Under the pieces are notes generated by a model. That model made no database searches and was not told where the DNA came from. It saw nothing but the letters and a program-made list of their open reading frames with translations. From positions 16,356,837 to 16,420,836 of the forward strand of contig NC_087081.1 in the NCBI RefSeq assembly GCF_026151205.1: a stretch of DNA of 64,000 bases, read 5' to 3'. Below are positions 42,381 through 53,716 of this stretch, one piece after another (positions within the stretch are counted from its first letter, which is position 1; each line of letters opens with the position of its first letter). Made by a program: the position numbers and the translations under genes. This stretch comes from Bolinopsis microptera. Taxonomy: Eukaryota > Ctenophora > Tentaculata > Lobata > Bolinopsidae.

Positions 42381-45313
42381 GTTAGACAAGTTCACGTCCT
42401 CAGAATTGATGGAGATGAATCCCAGAAATGTTTGTTAATTAATAAATGCAGATTAGTAGTAGTAATAGTAACTCAGTACTATTACTAGTAGTAGTAGTAG
42501 AAGTAGTAGTAGATTAGATATAATACAATAATACCTTGGGTGTTGAGTACCTCGAGCGATAATGCCCGATGCTTTAGCGAGCCCGAGCACGAAACTAAGC
42601 TTAGGTATTATTTGTTATAATTTTTTTCCGGTTCTGATCAGAAGATGTGTAATGTTTGCACTAGATTGGATATCTTTACCTCCCATCTTCACAAAATATT
42701 CAAAATTCTAATTGATAGAGGATATAGCCGTGATAGACTGATTAAAGGCATTAAACGTTGTCTGAGGAAATATGATAACGTTTTCAGGAAGTTCGGTATT
42801 CTAGATGACCGTAACATTATTAAAGAACTCCCCTGATATCTTTTGATTTATTGAAACACGGGTACTAACTCTGCTAAACTGAACAAATTCTGAAACTTAG
42901 GTGAATAAGTGTACAACGTGCTAAACCGAAGTTCAGACTGACCAGTGAAAATGGGCGAGCGTACCAAGTGTCATTTTAATTAGAAGTTTTAGTCAGTGAT
43001 TTATTATTGAAGCTTGTAATTACAATATCTAATGCTCCTATGAATACTTTAATTAATTGTTTGTCCCGTTATTCTTTGTCCTTCCTCTTTTCCTTGTCAT
43101 CCCCTTTAGTTTTAAGATTCTTGCTATAAATGGCTACAGCTAACACTATTAATGCTAAGTACCAAACAACAAGTGGGAGGTGGATCGTTGGTATCATTAA
43201 ATCGATTTAACACCGCAATTCCAGTCGCAAGCCTGGGACCACTACTAGCATAGTCACAACATCTACAAAGCTGCCATATAGCCTGACTGACAAATTTCTC
43301 GACTGACTGACAATGTTTCTTCTTTTTCCCCATTTAGAATACAAAGATTAGTACATTTTAGCTTATGATTAATATTATATTTTTACCTATAGTTTACCTA
43401 GATGTGATACGTGCGCATGATACAATATAGTGTGTAATATATAGTGCGCCACTGTCGTTGTTTGTTTTGAAACTTCCCGCCCGTCGGACTGTCTAAGGGG
43501 ACTCGCAGTGTGTCCTCATAATACTCGGGGAAATATTTCCCGGAATATATAATAACGCCCCTCCCCCAGGAGCTAGCGCAGTCCCTAAAGGAGTGTGGTA
43601 TGCTCTGGCTATTATCAGCCCCCTCCCCCTCCTAATAATAACGCCCCTCCCCCAGGAGCTAGCGCAGTCCCTAAAGGAGTGTGGTATGCTCTGGCTATTA
43701 TCAGCCCCCTCCCCCTCCTAATAATAACGCCCCTCCCCAGGAGCTAGCGCAGTCCCTAAAGGAGCGTGGTATGCTCTGGCTATTATCAGCCCCCTCCCCT
43801 CCTAATAATAACGCCCCTCCCCCAGGAGCTAGCGCAGTCCCTAAAGGAGCGTGGTATGCTCTGGCTATTATCAGCCCCCTCTCCCCTAATAATAACGCCC
43901 CTCCCCCAGGAGCTAGCGCAGTCCCTAAAGGAGTGTGGTATGCTCTGGCTATTATCAGCCCCCTCCCCCCTAATAATAACGCCTCTCCCCCAGGAGCTAG
44001 CGCAGTCCCTAAAGGAGCGTGGTATGCTCTGGCTATTATCAGCCCCCTCCCCCCTAATAATAATAACACCCCTCCCCCAGGAGCTAGCGCAGTCCCTAAA
44101 GGAGCGTGGTATGCTCTGGCTATTATCAGCCCCCTCCCCCCCTAATAATAACGTCCCTCCCCCAGGAGCTAGCGCAGTCCCTAAATGAGTGTGGTATGCT
44201 CTGGCTATTATCAGCCCCCTCCCCCCCTAATAATAACGCCCCTCCCCCAGGAGCTAGCGCAGTCCCTAAAGGAGCGTGGTATGCTCTGGCTATTATACTG
44301 GGACTTCTCTCACTGTTCGTGCTCTGCAAATGTTGCGCTAAGATCACTGAAGAAAAGATTGAGGATTCCTCGCTCATGGTGTTAAGTGCTAAGGTAATAA
44401 TTAGTATTTTAGTACCATTATTTAGAAGCTCGGATAATTTCAACCGCTTCATATTCCTTATGAGGTTGCAATAACAAATGTTGATTAAGAATAAGAATGA
44501 ATGATCAGACACTAACACGCACCACCCCCCCCCCCCCTCACTAACACGCACCCACAGGCCCGGAACTACCAGTCACCACGAGACATCACCCAACAAACCC
44601 TCCCACCCTCGTCCTTCAGCTCCGACAAGATCATCTTCAACAGGAACACTGACATGTTCAGCGCGGAGAGCAGTGGCGAGTTCTCGGACACTTATGTAAA
44701 CAATTTCGACTCCATTGAGGGTGGTACAGACAGTGCGAGGGTGGTAAAAACAGAGCTGGGGGACTCTTCCCGTTCAAATGTAGTGTGTGGTGAGGTTATG
44801 CCTCATTGTGTAACTGTTGAGGTTAAACCTCAGATGAGGCACATGGCAGTGGGGCCGGGTGAGGCTACAATTCAGGACTCTGGTAAGGCTAATAATGAGG
44901 CCACGCAGACGGTGACGGGCACACACTCCTTAAATGCGCATCACGTGCCGGGCGCACACTCCTTAAATGCGCATCACGTGCCGGGCGCACACTCCTTAAA
45001 TGCGCATCACGTGCCGGGCGCACACTCCTTAAATGCGCATAACGTGCCGGGCGCACACTCCTTAAATGCGCATAACGTGCCGGGCGCACACTCCTTAAAT
45101 GTGCATAACGTGACGGGTGCGCACTCCTTAAATGCGCATAACGTGCCGGGCGCACACTCCTTAAATGCGCATAACGTGACGGGTGCGCACTCCTTAAATG
45201 CGCATAACGTGACGGACGGGGTTGGGTTCTCTGGTACTTTTCTCAGGGGGTTTTGTTCAATAAATGTAGCAGATGAAGATTTGTCAGATGTGTCGAATTT
45301 ACCGAAAGTTTGA
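42284..45313 (+). CDS. Small single-pass membrane protein with 11-residue repeat tail, 3 exons
   Basis: Three exons (42284-42380, 44251-44393, 44558-45313) join in phase into a 331-residue protein. Predicted layout: signal peptide 1-18, a very short ectodomain (19-45) with one NHT glycosylation sequon, a transmembrane helix (about 46-62, WYALAIILGLLSLFVL), a juxtamembrane CKCC cluster that could be palmitoylated, then a long cytoplasmic tail. The tail has an acidic serine-rich part (FSAESSGEFSDTYVNNFDSI) and nine 11-residue repeats. I do not recognise the family. Additional exons between 42380 and 43570 cannot be excluded. The second exon's acceptor is present in about nine tandem copies. Confidence 0.6.
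42477..42521. repeat. (TAG)n short repeat
   Basis: Imperfect AGTAGTAGT microsatellite in the first intron. Confidence 0.9.
42645..42836 (+). pseudogene. Short retroelement-like fragment (tentative)
   Basis: A 63-residue frame with HLHKIFKILIDRGYSRDRLI and a KGIKRCLRKY stretch. The 'L..RGY.....L..GI...L' pattern recalls the linker between RT and endonuclease in Penelope-like or related elements. Too short to be sure; it could be chance. Confidence 0.2.
43490..44250. repeat. Tandem array of 3' splice site plus exon start, about 85-bp unit
   Basis: Each unit holds a polypyrimidine tract and acceptor (TAATAATAACGCCCCTCCCCCAG) followed by the first ~46 nt of the transmembrane exon (GAGCTAGCGCAGTCCCTAAA...GGCTATTAT). 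Complete acceptors end near 43569, 43653, 43738, 43828, 43910, 43993, 44080, 44167 and 44250; only the last continues into the full exon. The 154-, 141-, 140- and 122-residue frames here are repeat translations. Confidence 0.95.
44251..44393 (+). CDS. Membrane-protein gene exon 2: transmembrane segment
   Basis: Starts after CCTCCCCCAG in phase 1 and ends before GTAATAAT in phase 0. It encodes ASAVPKGAWYALAIILGLLS then LFVLCKCCAKITEEKIED and SSLMVLSAK, a single membrane span followed by a Cys-rich and charged inner border. Confidence 0.7.
44558..45313 (+). CDS. Membrane-protein gene exon 3: repeat-bearing tail
   Basis: Starts after CACCCACAG in phase 0 (ARNYQSPRDITQQTLPPSSF) and ends at TGA 45311-45313. 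Residues from about 44914 form nine copies of an 11-residue unit (PGAHSLNAHNV and variants), encoded by a 33-bp minisatellite. The period is a multiple of three, so the frame is kept, unlike the non-coding arrays. The part before the repeats is rich in Ser, Asp and Glu. Confidence 0.75.
   Translation, partial: ARNYQSPRDITQQTLPPSSFSSDKIIFNRNTDMFSAESSGEFSDTYVNNFDSIEGGTDSARVVKTELGDSSRSNVVCGEVMPHCVTVEVKPQMRHMAVGPGEATIQDSGKANNEATQTVTGTHSLNAHHVPGAHSLNAHHVPGAHSLNAHHVPGAHSLNAHNVPGAHSLNAHNVPGAHSLNVHNVTGAHSLNAHNVPGAHSLNAHNVTGAHSLNAHNVTDGVGFSGTFLRGFCSINVADEDLSDVSNLPKV
44912..45215 (+). repeat. 33-bp coding minisatellite
   Basis: Nine units of CGGGCGCACACTCCTTAAAT plus GCGCATAACGTGC. The first units carry CATCACGTG, the later ones CATAACGTG, and some PG codons are TG (ACGGGT). 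Confidence 0.95.
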
Positions 45314-45344
45314 AGAAGGAATAATATTGGTGATAATTTTTTGT

Positions 45345-48300
45345 ATGTTCTCCCCCTCAAAAAAACCCCCCCAAAAAGTTTCCAAAAAGATTTGGTCCCA
45401 TAAAAGGGAAAATTTCCCCTTCAAGACTTGATTTACAAATACTTAGAAAATTGAACCCGCATGGAATGAAAAAAGTATTGTATAACCTTATTTACCCCAA
45501 AAACCCCTTTAGATTCCAAAAGGGCAATTTTTGTAAAAATAAGAAAAATCCCGAACAACCCCCCTTCGATAGGAACCCACAGTCAAAAACCCCCAAAGAA
45601 AGCATAAAAAAACCCCACCCTTTTATTTAAAAATCATCTTTCACAGGAAACATTGACTGTCACCGGAACAGCCGGTTCCCGGACCAATAAAACTTTCTTT
45701 TGAGAAAGGACCAGGTGGAAAAAAAAGGCCGGGATTTTCCCGGAAAAGGGGTGAGGAAATGCCCTTTGATGAAGGTGAGTAACTAAACACGGCAGTGGGC
45801 CGGTGGCTAAATTCAGACGGAACTAAAAGAGGAAACTTGAATCTTACGCCACACAGTTATAAATCCCTTTAAAAGGCCAACGCTTTTTGGTTTTCCCCAC
45901 TTTGCCCCCCCTTAATCATCACTCCGGGTCCCTTAATCCATTCCCGGCCAAGCCTTTGCGGAATTTCCGGGAAATTTTTTAACTCCTTAATGTTGGTTAA
46001 CACTCCCGAACTAAATCCCATTTGACCTGCCCGGGCATTTTTATTTTTTCCATATCCGTTCAAAGGCTAAAAACCCTTTTAAGGACCGGTGGGTTTTCTA
46101 AAAATAATGTTTTTAAAAGAGGACGAATTTTCCATTTCGGAATCTTCCCGGAAATTTAAGCATTAATTTGGGTGTAAATTTTTGACGGATAATTTGTTGG
46201 GTTAATTAACACACAAGTTAATCTAGGGGGAAACATCTTCTAATAAGGAAAAACACCCAAACAATTAAAAAAAGGAGAAAAAGCCCCCAAACCAGAAAAT
46301 GACCACATACTTTTTGGGGCAATAAACTAATTTGCAACATAACGATTCAGGACAACCATAATCACTAAGGAACAAAAAGGGGATTTAAAAATTCAATCAT
46401 GAACAAACAAAATTTTAAACGTTTCTTCTCCCTTAAAGAAAATAAAATTGAAATAAAACCAACTTTAAAATCCATCGTTAATTTAAATTTTTAAATGCAA
46501 ATTAATAACAAAACAAACGTAAAAATGGGAAACCATAGTCCTTGCCTCACTGGGAAATAAACAAAATTTAACTGTTTTAAATGACCTAATTTCAAAAAAG
46601 GTTTTGGAAGGGGATGCTAGACCGGCTTTTCCACGCATAGCTTTAAATGGCTACTTTATCACCTTAATTACATTGGTTTAATTCTACAGGTGCTAATAGA
46701 AAAATAAAAAGAATTGTTACACCGGTAATTCATTGATTTAGTGTTAAAAAATGCCTTATTTGATAAATTATAAAAACAGTCCTTCGGGAAACTAAAACGG
46801 GGCCTTTTCCCGGTCAGCCCCAATTATTATTAAAAAATATTTCCTAAATTTTGAACACAAGTTAATTGCTTCCCCTTCTTTTAACCCCAAAAAATTTTGC
46901 CCAAATTTAAAATAAGGGTTTCCTTCTCCCATTTTTTGAATCTTAATTCCCGCGTTTTCCCTGGTTTAAAATCTTCCTTTTATTTTTTAAAGCCTTTGTT
47001 TAAAGTTTGGTTTCGCATTGGGATGTCGGGGGTGGGAAATCCGAACTTTTTTTTTCTGGGGTTTTCGGGTATTTAAATCTTCCAATAAAAATTTAAATTT
47101 AAACATACCCCACTAACCAGAAATCAAGATTAAAAAAAACCCCAAGGAAAGTTTTAACATTAAAACTTTCCGAAAAAGAAAAAAGGTGGCAACAAACCCA
47201 ATTTTAATTTTAGACTGACCTTTAACAAATCAAACCAAATTTATAAGGAACAAATTTTTAAAAAAAAGGTTTTTGAATTTAGGTATATGATGAGAAACAA
47301 AAAATTTGGTGAAACCCTTGGTTTGAACCCGGAACCTATTGAACTTTTTGAAAGTTTCGCAAAGTCCCTTTTTGGGGAATTTTACCGCCTGGAAAAAGGG
47401 CTTTGGGAATTGGTTCCATGGGAGCAATAAATGTTTATTTTAGCTTTCCAATTTAAAGGTTTTTTACCATTATGTGGCTGTGTTCCAATTTAGTGTTGGA
47501 AGCATTTTTGGAGTTTTACTTCAATTGAAGGTCAGTTTGCATTAAGGTCTGGCTGGCGGATTTCGGATTACATGTATGAGCTGTGCCTAATTAGAGTCAA
47601 CATTCATTTGTACCGGTAAATGAAATTTAGCGTTACATTAGTCGAAAGTCTGCATACAATTATTAGACCTTAGCATTAACGGTGTGAAATGTTAAGGTGG
47701 TTAAATTAAAAATATGGAGCTGTAATTTATGGGTTGAGCATGGAAAAATTTTGGGCTTAAAACCGCCTTGATGTGGCTTACAGAGATTGAGCAGGGAATG
47801 ATTATTGTAATGGAAAATGAGTGTGGATTGAATTATGAAGCGTGTTAAGAGAATTACGGCCCTCCATAACCAATCAGTAAAACCTGGACATTTTGATGCC
47901 AAGTATAAATGAGGGAGGGGGAAACCCAAAAAATTTAAACGAAAAATTTTCGAAACACCCATTTTAAAAAAAGCTTGTGGCTAAAAGAAGAAGGAAATGT
48001 CACGAACAGGGCCCCCCCCGGGGTTTCAAACCCTGGCTAACCAGCCGGGGCGGCTGGCTTCTTTGGATTTCTTTTTTGTACGTGCAAAAACCAGTAAAAG
48101 ACTTTTTTAGTTTAAGTATTTTTCTTCTTTGTTGGAACGGGAAATTTGTTCTAAACCCAAATATTCATAAATTTTGGCAGGATTTTATTAATTAATTCCA
48201 TATTTAATGCACCCCCTCTCGCTTTGCTATTCAATACAAAAATTAGGTCTAATTTTCTAATAAACATTAAAGTGGTAACAATTTTTTAAAGCCGTTAAGT

Positions 48301-49995
48301 TTACAAGTTATTTCATTATTTTTTCCCCGCGCTTTAAAAATTGATGTTACCGTAGGGCCAACCGTAGACTCTTTAGGCTTTTAAAGTCGCCAGTGTTTTA
48401 CCAGGTTTTACGTAGGAAAGACGGTAAAGGGGCAAGGCACAACCATTTGGGTCGAGGTCCGGTTTTCAGGCTGGTTTGACGAGTAAACTTTCGTCCCTCT
48501 GGAAGTAGCCTCCCGGGGGGTTTCGCGACGAAACCAAACCCCAAAAATTTAAATTTATTTCACAAAGGGGAAAATGATTCAAAACGATGGTGAAATCCAC
48601 AAAATTGCCCGAAGTCTAATTTTATTAATAACAAGTGCCTCAGCCATCCAATAAATAAACCTTGTTTAAAGCGCTTAAAAAACGGGAACAAAACGTAAAA
48701 AACCACCCCCAAACAGTGCCATAAAAAAAAGGTCGACAGACCCAAAAATTACCTAAACACCAGGCCTGAAGCACACAAAAAGGAAAGGACAAGTAAAGGT
48801 TGATCCTCCCCCAAAGGGAAACAAAAGGAAAAAAAAAAATAAAAGGTACGTTTTACAAGATTTTAAAAAAGGGGAAAATTTAATTTGTTTTTAATTTTAA
48901 AATTATAAAATTTTTTGGGTAAAAATTTTTAAAAACCCCTTCAAATTTATAAAACAAGGTAAAAAAATTCCCACTTTTAACGCAATAAATTTCCCAGACC
49001 GTTTTGTGATTGCAAAAAAAAATCCACTGTCGTCTCCAACAATTTGAATTCAGCGTCTTGAAAATTCAACTTTTAAAAGTTTAAATAGGCCAACACATTT
49101 TTTAATTACCATTAATAATTCCCCCCGGGTTCCAAATTATTAAAAAAAAATATTTTGTGCTTGTTTAACTTAATCTAAAAAGAGTAGAAAAAATAAAAAA
49201 AAAACGATTAGAAATTTTTCTTTTTAATTTTCTCTTTTGGAAAAGACCCTTTATTAGTATACTCCCTTTCTATATAAACTCTTCACAATATTTACTATTA
49301 AAAAAATTTTCTTTAAATTCAAACCACCATACCCCAGATTATATGGCGTTTCGGGCATGGAAATTCAACCCCCCAAGTCAACTGCCCGAACACAAGGTTT
49401 ATGAAATACCATTACTGGTCTTGGGAGGGGGTGAAATCCCTTTAATATCCTAAAATATTTACGGGAAACCTTTCCCACCTCCAAAAATCACTTATCCTGT
49501 CAAAACTAACCCAAAAGGCCGCCCATTTCCCGCCAAGGAATTCAACAACTTAAGACAAAAAGTTTCTTTCTCTATAGCAATGTGTTTTCCCAAACAAAGT
49601 TCCAAAATTTTTGGGGGTTTATTCCTAAAATTTTTCGTCCGCGCTTTGGACTAAGGTTTTGGGAGGAAAGACTTCTTTGTTTTGTTTTCCCAAAAACCAC
49701 ATTTAGGCCCTCAAAAATTTGTTAACAGAGTTGGTTAAAATGTCTTAACTCATTCCACAAACCTTAAAGTGTTTACACCGAAAAAAAAGTTTTAAAAGTC
49801 TTTAAGTAAAAAACAAATCAAATTTCCAGAATTAAAAAATGTGTATTTGTTTAAATTCCCCATGCTGGGACTTTATGCCTGAATAAATTCCTCCCTTACA
49901 AAAAAAAATTTCCCTTTTCGTTTTAAATTATAATAATTTCCAATAATTTAACAAAAATTTAAAGAATTTAATTTAACTTATTTCTAAAAAAGGGT
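45345..49995. other. Homopolymer-rich low-quality or heavily decayed block
   Basis: Texture changes sharply at both ends. Runs of 3-8 identical bases (AAAA, CCCC, GGGG, TTTT) are far denser than elsewhere and no frame of note persists. 45541-45880 aligns with many small indels to the clean sequence 44550-44915. I read this as unpolished long-read gap fill or a badly corrupted copy of the neighbourhood. A short stretch around 47430-47880 looks cleaner. Genes should not be called here. Confidence 0.65.
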
Positions 49996-50036
49996 TTAAA
50001 CTCAGAGTTGGTCCAGTCTGGCCAGGTATTAGGGAT

Positions 50037-51221
50037 ATGAAGATGAAAAAGAAACTGGAGATAGAGTTGGAGAAAATCAACACCTCCCTTAAGGTAAGAA
50101 TATCTGAGTGTGATGATGTTAAAAAGTGTACTAATACAAAGGAGGGCATTTGGCAGTCCCTAAAAATGGCCTACAATTTAGCTGAAAAAGCAATCGAAGC
50201 TTTGTCTTGCCCACAAGAATCCAGTACACATGCACAGGTTTTAGCTATTGTAAGAGAGGAACTAGCTTATACACTGCCACATATTATTCAGGAGAGCTTG
50301 GCAACAGCTCAGTCAGTTTATTCTGGTGTGAAGTCTTTGCATACTGAGAAGGTCAGGCACACTCTGGTGGTTGAAAAGAAGTCTGAGGACTTGGGACCTG
50401 ATGGAGATAATAAAATATCGGGTGAAGAATGGACAACAGTTGTGAAAAAGGATCTTAAGCGAAAACTGAGCAATATTCCTGTAGTTAGGGCTAATCCCCC
50501 TAAAACTGAAGGCGTTGCCAGACTGGTGTTCAAATCCAAAGAGGATCTAGGTCATGCAGAAGAAGCGCTTAAATCCAAATCTAATGTCACATCTAAGTCG
50601 GAAGAACTGAGGAAGCTTAATCCAAAGATTACTATCTCAGGCCTTGATGCAGACGTAAAGACGAAGGAAGAGCTAGTGGAGGGTGTCCTGAAGAAGAATG
50701 ACACTATCAAGACCCTGATGGAAAATGGTGATGAGTTCAAGGCTGTCTTTATGGATGACAAAGATAGGTTTGCCGTTTTGCAGGTTTCACCGGCTATAAG
50801 GGAAGTTATCAAAAAGGCTGGAAATAGGATCTGTCTGGGATTGGAAATGTACCCTGTCAGAGACAGGTATCACGTTATACAGTGTTATCACTGTCAAGGT
50901 TTTGGTCATACAAGTGGATCCATATACTGCAAGTCCAAAGACTCAGACCCAACATGTTTCTACTGTGCAGGAAGCCACAAATCGAAGGACTGTATTAAGA
51001 AGAAAGAGAAAAAGACAGGGGACATACGATGCACGAACTGTTCACATAGCAAGAATCGATCAGAGAAGTCACATCTAAGACACAAGGCGTCAGACACTCT
51101 TTGTCCATTTTATGTGAGAGAAAAACTGTGGGTCATGTCCAGAAATCACTCTTCAAATGATGCAAAAAAGTCCTACCAAATCAGGGTAAAGGAGCTCATG
51201 ACAAAGAGAACAAAAACCTAA
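50037..51221 (+). CDS. LINE ORF1: zinc-knuckle nucleic-acid-binding protein
   Basis: 394 open codons. The N-terminal ~100 residues are helical and charged (MKMKKKLEIELEKINTSLKV). The centre is basic. The C-terminal part carries three CCHC-like knuckles at about 282-350: CYHCQGFGHTSGSIYC, CFYCAGSHKSKDC and a partial CTNCSHSK. This is the gag-like ORF1 of CR1/L2/I-group LINEs, which packages element RNA. The endonuclease frame begins immediately at the stop, as expected for such an element. It is probably complete even though ORF2 is not. Confidence 0.8.
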   Translation: MKMKKKLEIELEKINTSLKVRISECDDVKKCTNTKEGIWQSLKMAYNLAEKAIEALSCPQESSTHAQVLAIVREELAYTLPHIIQESLATAQSVYSGVKSLHTEKVRHTLVVEKKSEDLGPDGDNKISGEEWTTVVKKDLKRKLSNIPVVRANPPKTEGVARLVFKSKEDLGHAEEALKSKSNVTSKSEELRKLNPKITISGLDADVKTKEELVEGVLKKNDTIKTLMENGDEFKAVFMDDKDRFAVLQVSPAIREVIKKAGNRICLGLEMYPVRDRYHVIQCYHCQGFGHTSGSIYCKSKDSDPTCFYCAGSHKSKDCIKKKEKKTGDIRCTNCSHSKNRSEKSHLRHKASDTLCPFYVREKLWVMSRNHSSNDAKKSYQIRVKELMTKRTKT

Positions 51222-52345
51222 GGGTTGGAACCTTTAATGTCAGATCGCTTGTAAATAAGACAGTGGGAGTGATGGAGCACCTCAATGATAAGAAATGTGA
51301 TGTTTTCTTTGTCCAGGAAATGTTTCTTAAGGAGGCAGATAGTGTAAAGATTTAAGAGATCAAGAGTTATGGCTGGGAGATACTATCAAATCCTAGAAAA
51401 CACAGAGGTGGAGGAGGTATTGCTTTCCTTTACAGACCAGAAATAACCTTAAAAGTTAACGAAAAGGTAACTAAGTACAAAACGTTCCAGGTTATGGAAG
51501 CATTGCTCCAATCTGAGACTGAGACAGATTCGATTCGCCTTGTGAACATATACAGGCCTCCTTATACAAAGAAAGCTAGATACACGGAATGTATGTTTCT
51601 AGAGGAGTTCGAGAGCTACCTAGATGACTTAGGTACCAAGACTGGTATCCCTCTTCTGATGGGAGATTTGAACATTCACATGGAGCGTCCTAATGATTTG
51701 TACCCTATGAAATTGGTAAGACTTCTACAAGACTATGACCTTTATCAAATCATGCCTATTGTACCAACGCATGAACAAGGTGGTACAATTGACCTTATAC
51801 TCTCTACAGAAAACCTTAGGTCCAGAATGGGCCCAGTTTCTGTGACCAAATCAGGAACATCCTCCGACCACTTTCTGGTTCATTTTGATTTAGGGTATCA
51901 CTGCTGTAAGAAACCCAAGGTGATTTTGCAATTTTAAAGATAAAAACATTTTTAGAGAAAGTTTGAAGAACTCATCTCTGTGCCAAGGAAACTTTGACTG
52001 GTCACTAGACGAAGCTGTTACACAGTACAATGAGGTTCTTTCGAGCCTTATGGACAGTGGACACCCATTGCCCAGAAGTGGACAGGAAAGTGAAAGCTAA
52101 TGAAACGCCCTGGATGAAGAGCTGAGAGAAGTGAGAAGAAAAAGAAAAAGAGCAGAGAGAGCTTGGAGGTCTGGAAAGGGACTTAAATCAGCGTACGTAG
52201 GACTTCGGAATAAATTTCAGGTTATGGAGTTTGAAAAAAGAAAGGGATACTATAGAAATTCTATCACAGCTTCAGCAGGTGATATTAAATCCCTTTACAA
52301 GAAAGTCAATCGCTTTTTGGGTAATTCTCAGACAAGTATGCCGTA
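51204..52345 (+). pseudogene. LINE ORF2 remnant: broken APE endonuclease, RT missing
   Basis: Begins NLRVGTFNVRSLVNK, then FVQEMFL, a TAA stop at about 51353, and continues in frame with RGGGGIAFLYRPE, VNIYRPPY, GDLNIHME, GTIDLIL and SSDHFLVHF. A frame change occurs near 51930, with more stops near 52100. The linker before the RT (RKRKRAERAWRSGKGLKSAY) is readable to about 52345, where similarity ends before any RT motif. Loss of the 3' part is unusual for LINEs, which are normally truncated at the 5' end, so a later deletion is likely. Confidence 0.75.
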
Positions 52346-53608
52346 TTTATATTCGTGTTCTTTTTTCTTTTTTAGAAAGTTCCAAGAACCTGGCCTTAGT
52401 TTGTAGATTATTCCATGGGATTTTTTAACTGCCATGAGTTGTGTGTATACTTACACGGAGAGACTAGACTGCCATTTGCCATGCCCTGGCTTGTTTTTAT
52501 TTTTTTTACTAATCCTGTTCATATGAGCTATAAACTTTTTCAAGTACTCGTGTCGCATTTTCTAAATAACATGAAATAGCTGTATAACATGGCGAAGTTC
52601 CCCCATTTTACGGTACTGTACGGCATAATTGCACTTATTGGCATGGTGCGTACTGTGAAAAATAGCCACTGAGAGATTCGGAGTAAGCTCAACAGTGTAG
52701 AATTCATCATTGAAAGCTGGGCGAAACACTCTGCTCAGGGATTACCCAACCCAAACAATGGTGAATAGAGTAAGCCCGCAACAGTGTACAATGATCCATC
52801 ATTGATAGCTGGGTGTAATACAAATCTGCCCCCTTCATCACAATAGACTACATGTATAACTATTAACTTGGTATCAACATAATGGATTCGTTAGGCATCA
52901 TCAGAATTAGGCATTTAAGCTCATGTATAATAATTCACTAGATGACTATATCTTCCATCGCATTTTGCAAGTCCCACTAATCGCACTATTGACCTAATAC
53001 TCCACTTTTTTGCACCATCAGCTGTCATTCGTTCTATCGCATTTGTGTACTTGGTATCATTGTGTACAATACCGACATGTCCGTAACTCAGTGGCGTAAC
53101 ATTGCCTGTTGGCGCCCCCCCCCCCCCCGCCGAAAATTCGCCCCCAGACCCTCTCTAAAATTGAACAAATTAGGTGATCGGTAAAATCTATAAAAAAGTG
53201 TGTTTCTAGAGCAAAATGCGCGGATTTGCTAGTACCCAGTTAAGTTTTTCAAAATTGTCCCACATGGCGCCCCCCCGCCGTTCATTCGTTACGCCATTGT
53301 CGTGACTATGGTTAGGATTAAGCGTTTTTCACGATGTAACATCAGAAACATTGGAAAGTTGAATTACTTTTTTTTTGCATTGACTTTTAATATTACAAGC
53401 ATATTGACTCAGTGGCGTATTATACGTCACTAATTGGTGTCATGATCTGATCTCCGTGGGACCCCTAATAATGAGGGGGCCTGATCGTCGCCCGTCGGCC
53501 TCCCGTAATCTCAATCTGGAATCTGGATGGTCAATTCCAAAAAGTAATTACGTAATATTTTAACGACCCGTAAGGCTTTTGCCTTAACGCCTCCGCATGC
53601 CCTCGGTT
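52346..53608. other. Intergenic DNA with a hAT-like MITE
   Basis: No gene seen. It holds a C-rich MITE at 53089-53299 and, at about 53409, a second half-terminus CAGTGGCGTATTA. Confidence 0.5.
53089..53299. mobile_element. hAT-like MITE
   Basis: Ends CAGTGGCGTAAC and GTTACGCCATTG are near-perfect inverted repeats of the CAGNGGCGTA type common in hAT elements. Flanking octamers CCGTAACT and TCGTGACT match at 6 of 8 positions, consistent with an aged 8-bp target duplication. Internal poly(C) and GGCGCCCCCC arms are also inverted. Confidence 0.65.
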
Positions 53609-53716
53609 ATGTTCCTCTTGTTGATCGTCGTCATCGTCTTGCCTGCTGTTGCCTCTGATGATAAGCAGTACACTCCTCTTCATTTTGGTACTTCCAGTAA
53701 TCATGAATACAATTGA
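53609..53716 (+). CDS. Short signal-peptide ORF, copy A
   Basis: 35 residues: MFLLLIVVIVLPAVASDDKQ then YTPLHFGTSSNHEYN and stop. The first 16 residues form a signal peptide, and QYTPLHFG matches the start of the pentraxin-like proteins next door (KYSALQFGG). No donor site follows, so it is either a micropeptide or a truncated relic of an older gene copy. An equivalent frame precedes copy B. Confidence 0.4.
   Translation: MFLLLIVVIVLPAVASDDKQYTPLHFGTSSNHEYN

Noticed and set aside
43681-44551. Proline- and alanine-rich ORFs of 120-154 residues on both strands
   Set aside because: They run through the acceptor array in shifting frames. Only the last copy continues into a real exon.
45869-48745. 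Several 60-100-codon ORFs in the homopolymer-rich block
   Set aside because: The sequence there is unreliable, and none has coherent family features.
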